A stretch of DNA of 64,000 nt, taken from NCBI GenBank assembly GCA_026770025.1, contig JAMXDE010000007.1, positions 1,736,001-1,800,000 on the forward strand, written 5' to 3'. The notes under the pieces are model-generated. The model had not been told where the DNA came from. It did no database searches and saw only the letters and a list, made by a program, of their open reading frames with translations. Shown here in pieces: positions 1-14,964 of the stretch (positions are counted from its first letter, which is position 1; each line of letters starts with the position of its first letter). The stretch is from Craspedostauros australis (taxonomy: Eukaryota; Bacillariophyta; Bacillariophyceae; Mastogloiales; Achnanthaceae). The position numbers and the translations under genes are program-made.

Positions 1-1347
1 GAATCCTGACAGTGTTCAACTCCGTGCTTTCGGGAGTTGTGATGGATCAATGACCCTCGTTCTTTGTTGTGCCAACTCACGTGTGTCAACAGAGTATCGT
101 CGTACTATAGTTGTTGTTGTTGTTGTTGTAAGTACGAATGCTACTATACTTTGGAGGGGTTCCGCTCAGCAAAGTGTGGCAGTTGCTGCTTCGGTTCTTT
201 TCGCGGCCGACTTTGGCGACTGTTGCACCTCTTGGGTGTTGCTGTGTCCAATTCGTTTGCGCCTTCTCTTGTGGATGCGTGCCCAGATGTCTGCGTTGAT
301 GGGATTTTGTGGATCGCACGCAGGGGTGAGAACGATGCCCCTCCGACCGCAGCCGTTGTTCGTGAAAGAATTTGGTCACAAAAGCGCATCACAACAAGAC
401 TGGAAGCGGTGTTGGTCAATTCGGAGAGCCAAAAATGCGCTGCGCGAGGTTGCGACCGCGCGTGTCGTGTGTAACTTTGCGCAAACGGTAACAACTTGTG
501 TGAGGATTTTTGTCACCGGTAATCTTATCCACGACTTTTGGCTAATTTTGTCCATCTCCATGTGCTTCACACGAGTCGGCAGGTTCCGAGAAAATCCCGC
601 ACTTGCACGATCCTGTATGAATCACGCGTAATCGGGATTGGTTACCTACGATTGAAAGTGAGCCAACCATGTGGGGGCCCATCACTCCGACACGCACATT
701 CCGAGTCCCAGCAGTCCTCATGGAAGGGGCGCCGCAGATTGCAAGTGCACCTCCGAAGAGAGGAGAAGGGCATGGATGTGAATGGAAAGAGATCGTCATG
801 CCTGACGGTGGCAATGAGTTGCGTTTGATTGTTTGATTGGAATGTGTTGGCTTCAAAACATGTGGATCCAGGAGACACTACGACGACGACCAGCGTCGAC
901 GACGGTGTTACTTCCGCAGGTGGCGTGGATGAAAATGAGATTGTCCGTATGTATAGTAAGATGAGGTGTGGATCGGGCTGTTCACAAGTCACGTCGATGG
1001 CAAACCATCTGCATTGCGTTGCTGGACAGAGGGCAGATCTCGACAGCGATGGGGTGCCGCCAAACGATGATCCGACATCAGTCACGAAACACTCATCTCG
1101 GCTCATTGTCGAGTGATCCCATGCATAGCATGCATTTCAGAATCGTTGTTGTGTCGCCCCCACATCATGCACACAAAGCAGCTGCAGCACCTTCCTTCCA
1201 AACATTAGATCAGCCGTCGCATTCAGCTCAAGGTCTGGCAAGTCCAGAATGGAGGGTGATGATGATGAGAACACGCAAACAAGCTCTGCATCGAAATCAC
1301 CATCGGAAGAGAAGATAAACTTGCACAGGTGCCACAGATGCAACAAA
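1..1347. other. Intergenic; no supported gene
   Basis: Several overlapping open frames of 60-190 codons exist on both strands. None has a recognisable domain, a convincing splice partner or sensible composition. Part of a gene lying outside the window at the left edge cannot be excluded. The only structure seen is a GTT microsatellite near position 111. Confidence 0.5.
111..129. repeat. (TTG)n trinucleotide microsatellite
   Basis: About six perfect TTG units lie in non-coding sequence. No function is inferred. Confidence 0.9.
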
Positions 1348-1427
1348 GACATCGTGGCCGAGCGGTCTAAGGCGCAACGTTAAGGCCGTTGTCTTAATTG
1401 GCGTGGGTTCAAATCCCACCGATGTCA
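1348..1427 (+). tRNA. tRNA-Leu (anticodon AAG), copy 1
   Basis: A full cloverleaf can be drawn. Acceptor strands GACATCG and CGATGTC pair perfectly, followed by discriminator A. The D stem is GCC/GGC. The anticodon stem CAACG/CGTTG closes the loop TTAAGGC, giving anticodon AAG (reads CUU). A class II-type variable region follows, then the T stem GTGGG/CCCAC with loop TTCAAAT. No intron is present and CCA is not encoded, as in eukaryotes. An identical 80-nt gene lies at 14406-14485. Confidence 0.95.
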
Positions 1428-1430
1428 TCC

Positions 1431-1439
1431 TTTTGTTTT
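1431..1439 (+). terminator. Pol III T-run terminator of tRNA-Leu copy 1
   Basis: TTTTGTTTT begins 4 nt after the tRNA discriminator base, the usual RNA polymerase III termination signal. Confidence 0.7.
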
Positions 1440-1757
1440 CCCCGAAACGGAGACTGTCTGTTTGTGCGTTGTTGTATGTCTGTTCATTTACATCGTTTCA
1501 TCGCGTGTTTGGGAATGGTATTGAACACAATCAGTTTAGACAGACAGACAAATAGCTTGAAATACAAACAGCTCTTCCTTTTGTTTCGGAAGCACACCGA
1601 AAACGAACGAACTCTTGTCTGTCGTTTTCCTCATCCACACGAACACACACAACAAAACCATTCTCACATGCGTCCGCTCATTCACAATCTCACACCACCT
1701 TGCACAACCCAGAACATCGCAGCAGAGGAGCAACAGCAACAGTAGCAGCAAGAAGCC

Positions 1758-2656
1758 ATGGCATCGCAAACAGAGCAGAACGGAATCGACATCAAGCAGG
1801 CATTGGAGATCCTTTCGGAGAGACCTGCGCATCATCATCATGGGCATGCGCACGCAAATGGCAAGGACGGGTCACAGCCACGATCCTGCGGCTGCCAGAG
1901 CACCGACATGCCCGACAACATCAAGGCCATGGGACAGGTCATCGACATGATTGGCAACGAAGACGAGGAAGATGCCGAAAAGAAAGCAGCAGAGCTTCAG
2001 AAGGAGCAATCGAAGCAACGGCAGCGCAAGATCCAGCAAGAACTGGAAGGCATGAGCGTCGTGGAGTTGCTCCAGACCGTCCAGAAGGTGCAGCAAGATC
2101 GCGTGTCGACCTACAAGGAGTACGAAGGGTGAGTGAGGCGCCAAGTTGCTGCGTTCTGGAGCAGCAGGCAGCATGGAGCGTATTTTGTTTCCTGTCTTCG
2201 CCTCGAATCTGCGCCAGTGCTAGTTTGTCTCATTGCACTCACACCTCATCCTCCACGCTACCCTTCCCTTGCCTCTCTATTCTCAGCTGTCTGGAAACCG
2301 TCCTCAAGTCCGGCAACCTCTCCCAATACCCAGAGACTGTCACCAAGATCACGGCCATCTTCGCTGTGTTGAGCGATACCATGAAGCGTGTTCAATCCAT
2401 CCTGCAGCAACAACACCAGCGCAACGATTTGTCCAAATTCGTGCAGCAGCTGCAGCAGCAGGAAAAGGAGAAGCTGCAGTACACGGCGGCATACCACTTG
2501 GAACGGATACGGCAGCAGAATCACGATGGCAATGGCGATTCGATCGCCGATGTGTACACCAAGAATGTGCAATCGTTGAAACAGAAATTGGCGGTGTGCG
2601 TCGAGCGCATCAACGAGATCTTGGAAGAGCTGCGTTGCGAGATGATGGAAGATTGA
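1758..2656 (+). CDS. REX1B-domain (DNA_repr_REX1B) protein
   Basis: Two exons, join(1758..2128, 2287..2656), encode 246 aa. The 158-bp intron starts GTGAGT, ends TTCTCAG and splits a Gly codon in phase 2. The N-terminal ~75 residues are low-complexity with a His-rich tract. The rest matches the REX1-B family: a region starting VELLQTVQKVQQDR, then YKEYEG joined across the intron to CLETVLKSG, then LQQQEKEKLQYTAAY. This corresponds to the family's 'ER..ly...' helix and its 'lQelEkekL.lTa' helix. REX1B was named from a Chlamydomonas excision-repair gene, but the molecular activity is unknown. A coiled-coil, probably soluble protein is expected. The start ATG is in good context (GCCATGG). The family assignment is fairly secure; a repair role here is inference. 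Confidence 0.82.
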
Positions 2657-3607
2657 ATGGAATGGTTCGCATGGTGGGCAGGGCAGAACGGAAACAGAAT
2701 GAGATGCGTGAAAGGAAGAGGCGAGCGCAGCAGTCTTTCGCGGAGATCTCCTCCTGCCACAGGCGCTATAACTGTACGACACCATTATCACGTCCAAATA
2801 AGCTAGAAGAACAGACGAATTGATGTGGGTTCAAGTTAGAATTGAGCATGTGGCAATGCTACGAGCAGCAGAGCACAGGATACCGACAGCAAGACCAAGC
2901 ATCGGAATAGTTCCACAAAGGGCCAGACAAGCAATGATGTGACGGTGCTGTTTGCGTTAACGTGCTGGCTATCGTTCCCTCTCTTCATCATGTCGATGAT
3001 GTATGTAGCCCGCCCGTTCGCCTTCTCTTCGTTTGAGTCATTCACATTATCCACTGACTGATTTGCTTTTAAAGTAGAATATATGGTACTCTAACTATCT
3101 TCTCTTTCTCTTTTTTTCTCTCTCTCTTTGGCACAAGCACCATCGTTGTCGTGGTGACTGTGATTGTTTGCACTGTTGATCGGACGTATAGTTGTTGGTT
3201 TGTTGATTGGTTGTTTGATTGCTTTGTTGATTGTTTGTGTGTTTGCTTCGTTGTTTGATTGATTGCTTGGTTGGTTGGTATGTTGGTTCATGTTGAACGT
3301 TGCTGATGCTCTTTTGTTTGTTGGGTGGGTTGTGTGATTTCATTCCTGGCTGTGTCTTGGTGGAAGGCTACTGACCTGTTGCGGTGCATTCACGTGCGGT
3401 GGCCGGTGATGGTGCGTGGTTCTCATCTCCTGCGTATCCCTTGCAGTCGATCGTCACCGGCATTTATGCCATACTCGCAGTGTGCGGTATGGTAGAGTTG
3501 GCAGTAATATGGCATGTACTTCTGGTGGCCCACAGCTGACACCCCATTGATAACGATGAAGACGTTGAGCAACAGCGGCCTCCTTTCTGCCTCGCTTCCC
3601 ATTCGGT
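2657..3607. other. Intergenic, low-complexity
   Basis: Convergent spacer between the REX1B gene and the kinase. Positions ~3100-3130 are CT-rich. Positions ~3190-3350 are a T/G-rich degenerate repeat of GATTGNTTG type. No gene seen. Confidence 0.6.
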
Positions 3608-5675
3608 CTACGATCTTCTCGAATGGTTTGACATCCATGAGAGTTTCTGCAGACTGTTGACCCAATCGACAGCGATCATGGCGGATCGGAGCTTCATGCG
3701 GGCGTTGAATGTCTTTAATCGCTGCGAGGTGCGGCCCAAGGAATTTCGCTGTAGCTGGTCGTTGGACATGCGCAACCACCGATGTCGGAGGGCGTCGTTG
3801 GCCGTCATCCGCTGGTCGGGGTCCAGGACGAGGAGGTTCCTGACCAGGTCCTTGGCGTCGTCGGAAACATCACACCAGTCCTCGTCGTCGAACTCGTACT
3901 TGCCTGACACAATCTTCCGAAACAGGTCCCTTTGCCGTCCCGCCATGAAGGGCAGGCTGCCGCTGAGTAACAGGTAGACGATGCAACCAACGGACCACAT
4001 GTCGGACTGCTGATCGTAGGGTTGACGCATGAGGATTTCCGGCGACACAAAGAATGGCGTTCCGCACTGCTTGGTCAATGACTTGGAGTCATGACAGCGT
4101 GCTGCGAAACCGAAATCAGCCAGTTTGATGTAGGAGTCGTTGTCCTCGCTCATGAGGAGGAGGTTTTTTGGTTTCATGTCGCAGTGAGCAATTTTCTTGG
4201 CGTGGCAGTAGGACATCGCCTTGAGCATTTTGACGACGAGGTCGCGGGCATCGGCTTCGGAGTATGATTTCTTCTTTCCGATTCTGTCGAAGAGGTCGCC
4301 GCCAGACATGAGTTCCATGACGAGGAAGTAGCAATCCTTTTCTTCGAAGAAATCAATGAGAGGGACGATGTGCGGGTGGGAGAGGGATGCGAGGATGGCG
4401 ACTTCGTCGTAGATGGCAGCATCATCCGTCGGTGGTAGGTCCTTGCGGAGGACGCACTTGATGGCGACCTTCTTGCCGGATGCACGGTGGGTGCCACGGC
4501 ACACGGTGGCGAACGAACCTGATTTCAACTGTAGTTGCGAGTGCATGTGTGTGGTGTGTGTGCATGTACGTGTACGTGTACGTATATGTATATGTGTAGG
4601 GATAGGTTGCCATGCCATGCCATGCCATGCCATGCCATGAAAGTGCGATGAACAATGGTAGAAGAAGAGACAAGGAACAACCCGATGAAGAGGAGAGGAG
4701 CGTGAGGCACAAGATTCATTGTACGCACACAGTGGCATGTTGCATCAAGGCATAATGAAGAAGAGAAGAGAATGCAGTTTCCGTCACAGAGTCATCCGAC
4801 TCTGCTGTTCTGTGCTCGACTTGAACCAATGTCCGCATCGATGCGCCACGCTGTACCACAATACACTACGCCGCATCACGTGTGTATCACGCCACATGTG
4901 CATATGATTTCCTAGATCGCATCAGGTCCCATTGCGCTGCGCTGCGGCAAACCAGAGCACAAACATGGGATGCGATGCAACAAAGCAGAGCCACCTTCGT
5001 GTGTGACAACATCGACATCGACGCTGACGACAACGTTGCTGTTCTTACCCTTGCGTTGAGCTGATAGACTTCTCGGAAGGCACGTCCCTTGCATCCTTCC
5101 GGGAAATCCGGGAACTCGCACTTGACCACGGCCTTTCTGACCTGCAAGGCGGCCATGTCGAAGGTGGCCTTGGCCTCGCGGAAGCCCGGCAACGAGGTGG
5201 ATCCCACAGCCGAAGGGTCCGTCGTGACGAGGTTGGTGTCCACGACGTAGGTGTGAGAGTTGGAGCCGCCGCCTCCGGTCTTTCTGGCCAGGCACATGAC
5301 CTCGATCTGGTAGGAGGCGACGCCTAGGTTGGGGTGGAAGCCCATCTCCCAGCGGCAACCGCGAGCCTGGAACTGCAGGTCCACGAGATCGGCATTCTTC
5401 TTGCCGACGACGTTCTCCAGGAACTCCGTGATGGAATCGGTGATGAAGCTGAGCTCCTCGTTCTCGTCCTCCAGCGTGCGGATGTCCTCCTTGAGGAAGA
5501 CGGATCCCGTCTGGTAGGATCTGGTGAGAGCAGCACCGGGCGATCCGTTGGCTCTGGATGGCACCGAATTGGAGTGCTTGTCGTTGAGCAGAGAGGGGCA
5601 TAGACCGTCGCGTCGCTTGGCGATCTGCGGTGTCATGTAAATCTGGGACTCCGAAGGAGCGTTTGGGAGGGGCAT
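3608..5675 (-). CDS. CaMK-like Ser/Thr protein kinase with unique N-terminal region
   Basis: Two exons, complement(join(3608..4528, 5049..5675)), encode 515 aa; the phase-0 intron runs from GTAAGA to CTACAG. The splice rebuilds the kinase start exactly, joining VYQLNAR to LKSGSFATV. Residues 1-205 hold a predicted coiled coil (EDIRTLEDENEELSF) and a region with no domain I recognise. The kinase domain covers ~206-465: VAIKC lysine ~233, catalytic loop HCDMKPKN, DFG intact, and SPE in place of APE. The HRD arginine is replaced by Cys, making it a non-RD kinase. After the domain, FNARMKLRSAM resembles the autoregulatory, calmodulin-binding helix of CaMKs. Substrates are unknown. It is divergent from the BCS1-like gene. 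Confidence 0.88.
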
Positions 5676-7116
5676 GGTGTTGTGTTGTATTGTGTTGTAT
5701 TGTATTGCACTGAGCTGAGGTGCGGTTGTTTGGGTCCGTTTGGGTCTTTTTGGAGTTCGTCTCTTTGCCGGTGGCAGGTGGGCGTCTTCGCTCCCGATGC
5801 CGACGCTGAGGTTATGGACGGTTTGTTGCTCTGAGGGGAAATCTGGTGCCTCCTTTCTTGCTGGTCACGCTGTATCTTTCGCGGCCGTCAATCAGTCACT
5901 CCACTGCGCTCTTCAGGTGTGGCACTGGCTACGGGCAGAGTCCTCTGTCCTTTCTTGCCGTTGAGCTGCGGTGAGTGCACTTTGACAATGGATGCGCTGA
6001 ATGCGCTGAATGCGATGGAAGGCAGCGGAGCAGAATGGAATGGGCGAAGGCGCCTTTCGGTTTCGGTTTGATGGGCTTGATGCGAATTGAGCTCTCTTCA
6101 AGTCTGGGGCTGCGTTGTTGGCTTCGCGGGTCTTGGAAGTATACCACTGTGTGCTTCCAGTCCACCTCCGCGTGTGCACTTGCTTGATTGCTTGTCTCGT
6201 TGCTTCTCTCGTTGCTTGCCTTTGGATCCGGTTGCTGCGACTGCCGCAAGAGTGGTGCCACTGTTATCGTTGGTGCTTGTTGTGCTGGTATGTATGTATA
6301 ATCGGTCGTAGTCGTATTGGTAACCGTAATCACCGCAGTTGTTGATGCGGTTGCTCGCGCTGAGATTCTTGTCGCTGATCCTCGTTGGTCGCTCCGTCTC
6401 ACGTTGCCGCTGTTGGTGCTCCTTGTTCTTGGCAACTCGTGTCACATGCCACCTGCGACAACACGCAAACGCAACCCGCCGACCACCTTCTTCGCCTTCC
6501 GCGGTGCCAAAATCAGCCAACCAACACGAAAAAATCGAAAGACGCAGAAAGGCAGAGAGGGGCAAGATCCTCCCAACGCGAAACTGCGATGACCGCTGTG
6601 ACCCATCGTGTGACACCGAGGAATGACTCCTTTCTGATTTTAACGCTTTATAACGTCAATACGACTGTCCGTCTGTCACATCATATCCAGGTATCTTGTT
6701 GGATTCGTCCGATCTGCAACACCAATCCAGACGTGGCTTTCTCGTTTCCGAGACGTGTTTTTGGTTGTGTCCACGATTGAGACAACGAGTGTGGGCGCAA
6801 GTTTCGGAATGACGCGATTTGTTGGGGGGAAGAAATGTGAACAACACAACAACCAGCGGAACAACGCGAGAGGAGAGGAGCTCAGAATTCGACAAACCAA
6901 CGAGCCAACAAACCAAGAGCACAACAACATCAAAAGCAAGCATGCTGTGGAGGTGTGAGGGAATGAATGAAGTTCATGCATTCATCCACTGTCTGCGTTG
7001 TATTACACGACTTGCGTGTGATTCCCCGCTGCGATCCGCCGTTGCGGAATTTCCCACCATCCCAATAGTTATCGTTCTCTCCTCATCTCTTTCTTCTCTC
7101 ACAAAAACAGAGTTGA
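5676..7116. other. Divergent upstream region of kinase and BCS1-like genes
   Basis: About 1.4 kb with only short overlapping frames and no recognisable coding sequence. It must contain both promoters. A paired TAACG motif lies at about 6649-6659. Confidence 0.5.
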
Positions 7117-7195
7117 CACAACAATTCAATCAACAACAACCACAAAAAGAAACAACCACAAAAAATCTACCAACAACAACAACAAGACGACAAAC
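7117..7195 (+). promoter_or_regulatory. CAA-rich 5' leader of BCS1-like gene
   Basis: The ~80 nt before the start codon are almost free of G and are built from CAA/ACAAC runs, ending in CAACAACAACAACAAG just before the ATG. Such unstructured CAA leaders are known to favour translation in other eukaryotes. A leader function here is inference. A similar one precedes the gene at 51072. Confidence 0.45.
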
Positions 7196-9388
7196 ATGTT
7201 CATGTCCAACGGAAACATCCAATCCGCCCAATTCATGGGCCTCATCAACGCCATGCGCACTGGAGATCCCACGGTGGACATGATTGGCGCCATGGTGATT
7301 CCATTCGTGCTGCAAAAGGCCATGCACGAGCTGCCTGCGGGTCTCAGGGCTCTGCTGCGCCGCAAGCAGAAGGTGGCGAAGAAGATGTGCACGCGCACAG
7401 TCTCCTACCGCACCACCAACAACAACTGCGGTGTCAAGATGGACTACGATGACGGTTCCTTCAACATGTACCTCATCCGCGCCATGAAGATGTACCTCCA
7501 CAAGAGATGCAAGCTCAACCTCGACGAGGCTGCCGTGGATCTCGTCATGCTGGATCACAACGCCACCAACGGCAACAACCAAGGTGGGCGCACCCGCGCA
7601 CGTCGCAATGGCCAAGGCATGTGTTCCACGTTTGAGATGCTGCAGGACACCAGCATGGTGGAACGTCCGCTTGCCAACGAGTGGCATGCAGTGGGAACCT
7701 TCGAAGGTTCCGAAGTCGAGATGCTCATGTCCGACAGCGTCGAGAACCCCAACGGCGGAGGCGGCGAGAACGACGGTGGTGATGGCAACAGCAACGGCAA
7801 CGGTGGTCGCAAGGGAGGCAAGGGAGGTGGTGAGCAGCCATCCATCCGCACCATGGACATCACGCTGCGCTCGGAAGGCGGCGTCAAGCCCATCGACAAG
7901 TTCATCAAGGACTCGTACAGCTGGTACATGGATGAGCTCAAGAAGCTCGACTGCAGCGACAGGTACATGTTCGACGTCAACTACGGCGCTGCAGGCAGCG
8001 GCGGATACCGCAACGGTTCCACGCCCAACTACTCCGCCTACAAGCTCAGCGACGAGAAGACGTTCGATTCCCTCTTCAGCCGCCAGTGCCACGACCTAAT
8101 CAAGACCGTCGATCAATTCCAAACCCGCACCGGCAAGTACGGCATCCGCGGCTTCCCGCACAAGCTCGGATTGCTGCTGTCGGGTCCCCCAGGCACCGGC
8201 AAGACGTCCCTCATCAAGGCCATGGCCAACCACACTGGGCGCCACATCGTCAACGTCAACCTCGCCAAGATCCAAACCAACGAAGAGCTCATGCTCCTCT
8301 TCTTCAACAAGAACTACTTCATCAGCGGTTCCAACCCGCAGAACCTCAGGCTGGATTACTCCGACGTCATCTTCGTGCTCGAGGATGTCGACTCCGCCTC
8401 CCACGTCGTCATGGACCGCAACCTCAAGAAGAAGATGCTCGAGAAGCAAAAGAAGAAGAACAAGAGCAAGGACAAGAAGTTCAAGAAGATGTTGCGACAG
8501 AGCGGGGCTGGCAGACGCGGCAAGACCATGCGCACGCGTCAAGGACGCTTCCGCGATGATCGCATGCACCACGCTGAGGAGGGCGAGGATTCTGATTCCG
8601 AATCTGACTCTGAAGACGAGTACCCCGACGTCTTCGGAAACCGCAAGTCCAACTCCTACTTCGCATCCAGCGACGAGCTCAACCTCTCCGGCATCCTCAA
8701 CGTCCTTGACGGCGTCGTCGACACACCCAACCGCATGGTCATCATGACCACCAATCATCCAGAGATGCTCGATGCCGCCTTGATCCGTCCAGGACGCATC
8801 GACAAGCAGCTCGTTCTCGGCCACATGATCCAGCAGGACATCGTGGACATGGTGCAGCACTACTTCCAATCCAAGATGGACACCAAGCAGAAGCAGGAAG
8901 TCGGACGTCTCATCAAGGAACACGATCTCAAGATCACGCCTGCACAGATCGAGCAGATGGCGGTGGATGTCAGCACCATCAATGACTTCCTCACCTGCTT
9001 GGAACAGTTTGCCGTGAAGGGTGGCCAGGACAACGGTGCTGCCATGATCTGCACGTCCGATGATGTCGTGGATGGATCCGACAGCGAGGAGGAAGAGGAA
9101 GAGCAAGAGCAAGAAGAGGAAAAGAAAGAAGGTGATAAGAAGGGAGAAGGTGAAACAGAGAAGGCGGAGAAGCGAGAAGCAACGAAGTCGCCAAAGGCAG
9201 GCGACAATGATTCCGCCAAGACTGTCACGTCTTGCTCCAGCATGAGCAGCGGAGAAGACGAAGAAGATCCAGCAACAGCAACAGCAACAGCAACAACAAA
9301 AACAACAACAAAAGAGGCAGCGAAGGATGTCATCGTCCTCCTCGATGATGATGTCGTTGATGGTGGCAAGAAGATGATCACCCAATGA
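7196..9388 (+). CDS. BCS1-type AAA+ ATPase
   Basis: Single exon, 730 aa. The AAA core has Walker A GPPGTGKT at ~residue 330, Walker B VIFVLEDVD at ~390, sensor-like MTTNHPE at ~519 and arginine finger ALIRPGRID at ~530. The LEDVD Walker B and NHPE sensor are hallmarks of the BCS1 subfamily, the inner-membrane chaperone that inserts the Rieske protein into complex III. The AAA core is interrupted at ~400-490 by a Lys-rich then acidic insert, and the C-terminal ~120 residues are a Glu/Lys and Thr-rich tail. An N-terminal transmembrane helix is less clear than in true BCS1, so this may be one of the many BCS1-like paralogues of uncertain location. A Gly/Asn-rich low-complexity stretch lies at ~183-215. 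Confidence 0.88.
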   Translation: MFMSNGNIQSAQFMGLINAMRTGDPTVDMIGAMVIPFVLQKAMHELPAGLRALLRRKQKVAKKMCTRTVSYRTTNNNCGVKMDYDDGSFNMYLIRAMKMYLHKRCKLNLDEAAVDLVMLDHNATNGNNQGGRTRARRNGQGMCSTFEMLQDTSMVERPLANEWHAVGTFEGSEVEMLMSDSVENPNGGGGENDGGDGNSNGNGGRKGGKGGGEQPSIRTMDITLRSEGGVKPIDKFIKDSYSWYMDELKKLDCSDRYMFDVNYGAAGSGGYRNGSTPNYSAYKLSDEKTFDSLFSRQCHDLIKTVDQFQTRTGKYGIRGFPHKLGLLLSGPPGTGKTSLIKAMANHTGRHIVNVNLAKIQTNEELMLLFFNKNYFISGSNPQNLRLDYSDVIFVLEDVDSASHVVMDRNLKKKMLEKQKKKNKSKDKKFKKMLRQSGAGRRGKTMRTRQGRFRDDRMHHAEEGEDSDSESDSEDEYPDVFGNRKSNSYFASSDELNLSGILNVLDGVVDTPNRMVIMTTNHPEMLDAALIRPGRIDKQLVLGHMIQQDIVDMVQHYFQSKMDTKQKQEVGRLIKEHDLKITPAQIEQMAVDVSTINDFLTCLEQFAVKGGQDNGAAMICTSDDVVDGSDSEEEEEEQEQEEEKKEGDKKGEGETEKAEKREATKSPKAGDNDSAKTVTSCSSMSSGEDEEDPATATATATTKTTTKEAAKDVIVLLDDDVVDGGKKMITQ

Positions 9389-9692
9389 ACATCTGCGTAT
9401 GGTGCGGAACGCAACGACATGCGAAGCATCGCAAAGGCCAACGCAACCAACTTGAATCATCGGCAATCATGCCTGCGATAGTAATGCACATGCATAGATA
9501 TCACAAAAGTTAAAAACACACATATCATAGTATGGTGCGAGTGCGAGTGCATGAGTGGCCGTGCTCCAATTTTGCAAATGACTGTACGCGGAATCAACTG
9601 TTCCAGCCACGGATGTCTCGACCAGCCCACACTAACTAGCACGTATGATATCGTTGGTGCATTGTCTCTCTAGACTGTTACGACTATGCTGT
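9389..9692. other. Convergent spacer (3' UTRs)
   Basis: About 300 bp between two converging genes with no coding signal. It is presumed to hold both 3' ends. Confidence 0.6.
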
Positions 9693-13013
<3,321 letters not shown>

Positions 13014-14405
13014 TTTGTTCGGTAGTGATGTATGTGTTGCGTTGCGATGCGATGCGATGATTTGGTGTGTGGTGCTGTCCCTGTATTCCTTCGTAATGAC
13101 AATGGAATGGAATGCGATCGAATGTGATGCAATGTAAATGGAGATTGCAGGATCAGATTGATCTCAAGATTCAGACGATGATGTTGTGATGTTGTGGTGG
13201 ATTGACGAGTTGACGGAAAAGTGATGGCCGTGTCCAAGGGTATTCGAAGTGGAAGTCGCAGATACAGTTGCAGTCGTTGTTGTGATGAACCAATTGCTCA
13301 AGACCTCCTCTTCTCTCACTTCTTCGATGTTTGGTGTGGTGGCAGTCCAATGGCGGAGATGCTTTCGATGTTGCGTGTAACGACGACGTTGACGAGGACG
13401 ATGTCGGTGATTGGCATCCAGGAAGTGGCGGATTGCCTCATCATCAATTGTCCTGTCATCTCATCCCATCCCATCATGGTCGTTGGTGTTGCTCGTGTCG
13501 TGTTCTTTGGTGGAGATGTTGTTGCTTTGTGGCGTTACAGGTGTCGAGCGTCTGCTTGTCAACCGCGCGGTGCACAACGAGAAAATCGCGTTGATGCGTG
13601 TTCAACCTCGCACTTCAACAAAATACGTCACACGCCGCAACTTCCACCTGGCACCAAATTCACGAAGGCCACAAAGAAGTACAAGCGACTAAATAGGATA
13701 ATCAAAAAAGTATGTCCAGTCAAACAAGTCAAACACCACGCTTGGCAGAGAAACGGAGGCACAGTTCGTATGCTCAGTTCCATTGGTTTTGGAAGTGGTA
13801 GCACCGTGACGATAGATAGAGCACTTCGTCTTACGATCTATAACACGAGTGTAATAGTACATTGATTCGTTCCGGGCTTCCTTCATGTGGCAGCAGTGTT
13901 TGTGTCAGGCGTCTCCTCCATGTGTACTATACGAGCATATTGATCTGTCTGTTGTATTGTATCAGAGCGAGTGTCTCGGACGGTAAACCTCCTCCTCAAC
14001 GACGAACCTGTCGGCGCTCCACTCTATGGGTGTTTGCGGTGTGGTATCTTGAGCATTCCTCATTCTTTCATGCGTAGTCGTAGGGTATGAGTGACGTGCA
14101 CGTTGGTTCGACATCCAAGGAATGTGGCGCGAGAAGCAGAATGTTGTGTGAGGCTCAAACCAGGAAGATTCGAAGCATCGGTAGGGCCTGCCCAAGACGA
14201 TCCTCCCCACTTATCCCCAGTTCATCGCTTCCAACCGCAGTATAAGAATCAGGTCATATACAGGACCATGAACCAGATGAGCTCTTTTGCGGGGACAAGC
14301 ACACAGGTAGGTTGCAGCTGTAGCGCTGATACAACGAATGTTCACCTGAAATCACACCATTGCAATAGAAATATATACTTTGGCTGTTTGCAAAAGAGCA
14401 ACCAA
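13014..14405. other. Intergenic upstream of plastid Cdc48
   Basis: No supported gene. A 214-codon plus-strand frame at 13221-13865 has no domain and looks like chance. The Cdc48 promoter should lie in the first few hundred bases. Confidence 0.5.
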
Positions 14406-14485
14406 GACATCGTGGCCGAGCGGTCTAAGGCGCAACGTTAAGGCCGTTGTCTTAATTGGCGTGGGTTCAAATCCCACCGATGTCA
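14406..14485 (+). tRNA. tRNA-Leu (anticodon AAG), copy 2
   Basis: Identical over 80 nt to the tRNA at 1348-1427, including the stems, the AAG anticodon and discriminator A. It is followed by ATCC plus a T run. The flanking DNA differs beyond a few bases, so it is a dispersed copy and not part of a recent large duplication. Confidence 0.95.
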
Positions 14486-14964
14486 TCCTTTTGTCTCGCA
14501 CATCAACGAACGTCTGTTTGTGCCTTGAGGCATTTTGCATCACACCCTTCGCCCATTCGCTCCATTACCGAAACAGACAGACTTTCCTGCCAGTACTCAG
14601 TCACCCCTGGTTCTGCAAACCGGTGCCCAAGTCCACATTGTTTGCATCCTCATGTGATGTGTCCCATGTCGATTCCACACATCCGCGAAGTCATTCTGCT
14701 CCTTTTGCTTCTGGGTGAAGCCGGCAATGGAGATGGAGGAGTGGCGACAACGTGGATGGCACAAATGGGCTGAATGATGAACCGTCAGCATTCCGAGCTC
14801 ATACTCTTCTCACCTCCAACACGATTGCAACCAGCCCAAGTAACAAGCAACAAGTGTCAAGCACACTCCTCTGATTATTGATACATTCACGTACTCGCAT
14901 AATACTATTGTATATTCCATAATATTTGTATTAGTGCCATACATCGGTCCCAACGCTGTTCGCC
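14486..14964. other. Intergenic upstream of LRR gene
   Basis: No coding signal. It contains the presumed promoter of the LRR membrane protein, with AT-rich sequence in the last ~80 bp before the ATG. Confidence 0.5.
14489..14492 (+). terminator. Pol III TTTT terminator of tRNA-Leu copy 2
   Basis: A TTTT run lies 4 nt after the tRNA 3' end. Confidence 0.6.

Noticed and set aside
8096-9466. 456-codon minus frame over the BCS1-like gene
   Set aside because: Leu/Val/His-rich reverse reading of Lys/Glu/Asp codons. The plus strand holds the full AAA signatures.
13221-13865. 214-codon plus frame upstream of the plastid Cdc48
   Set aside because: No domain, no splice logic and composition unlike neighbouring genes. 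Within chance for a region of ~50% GC.
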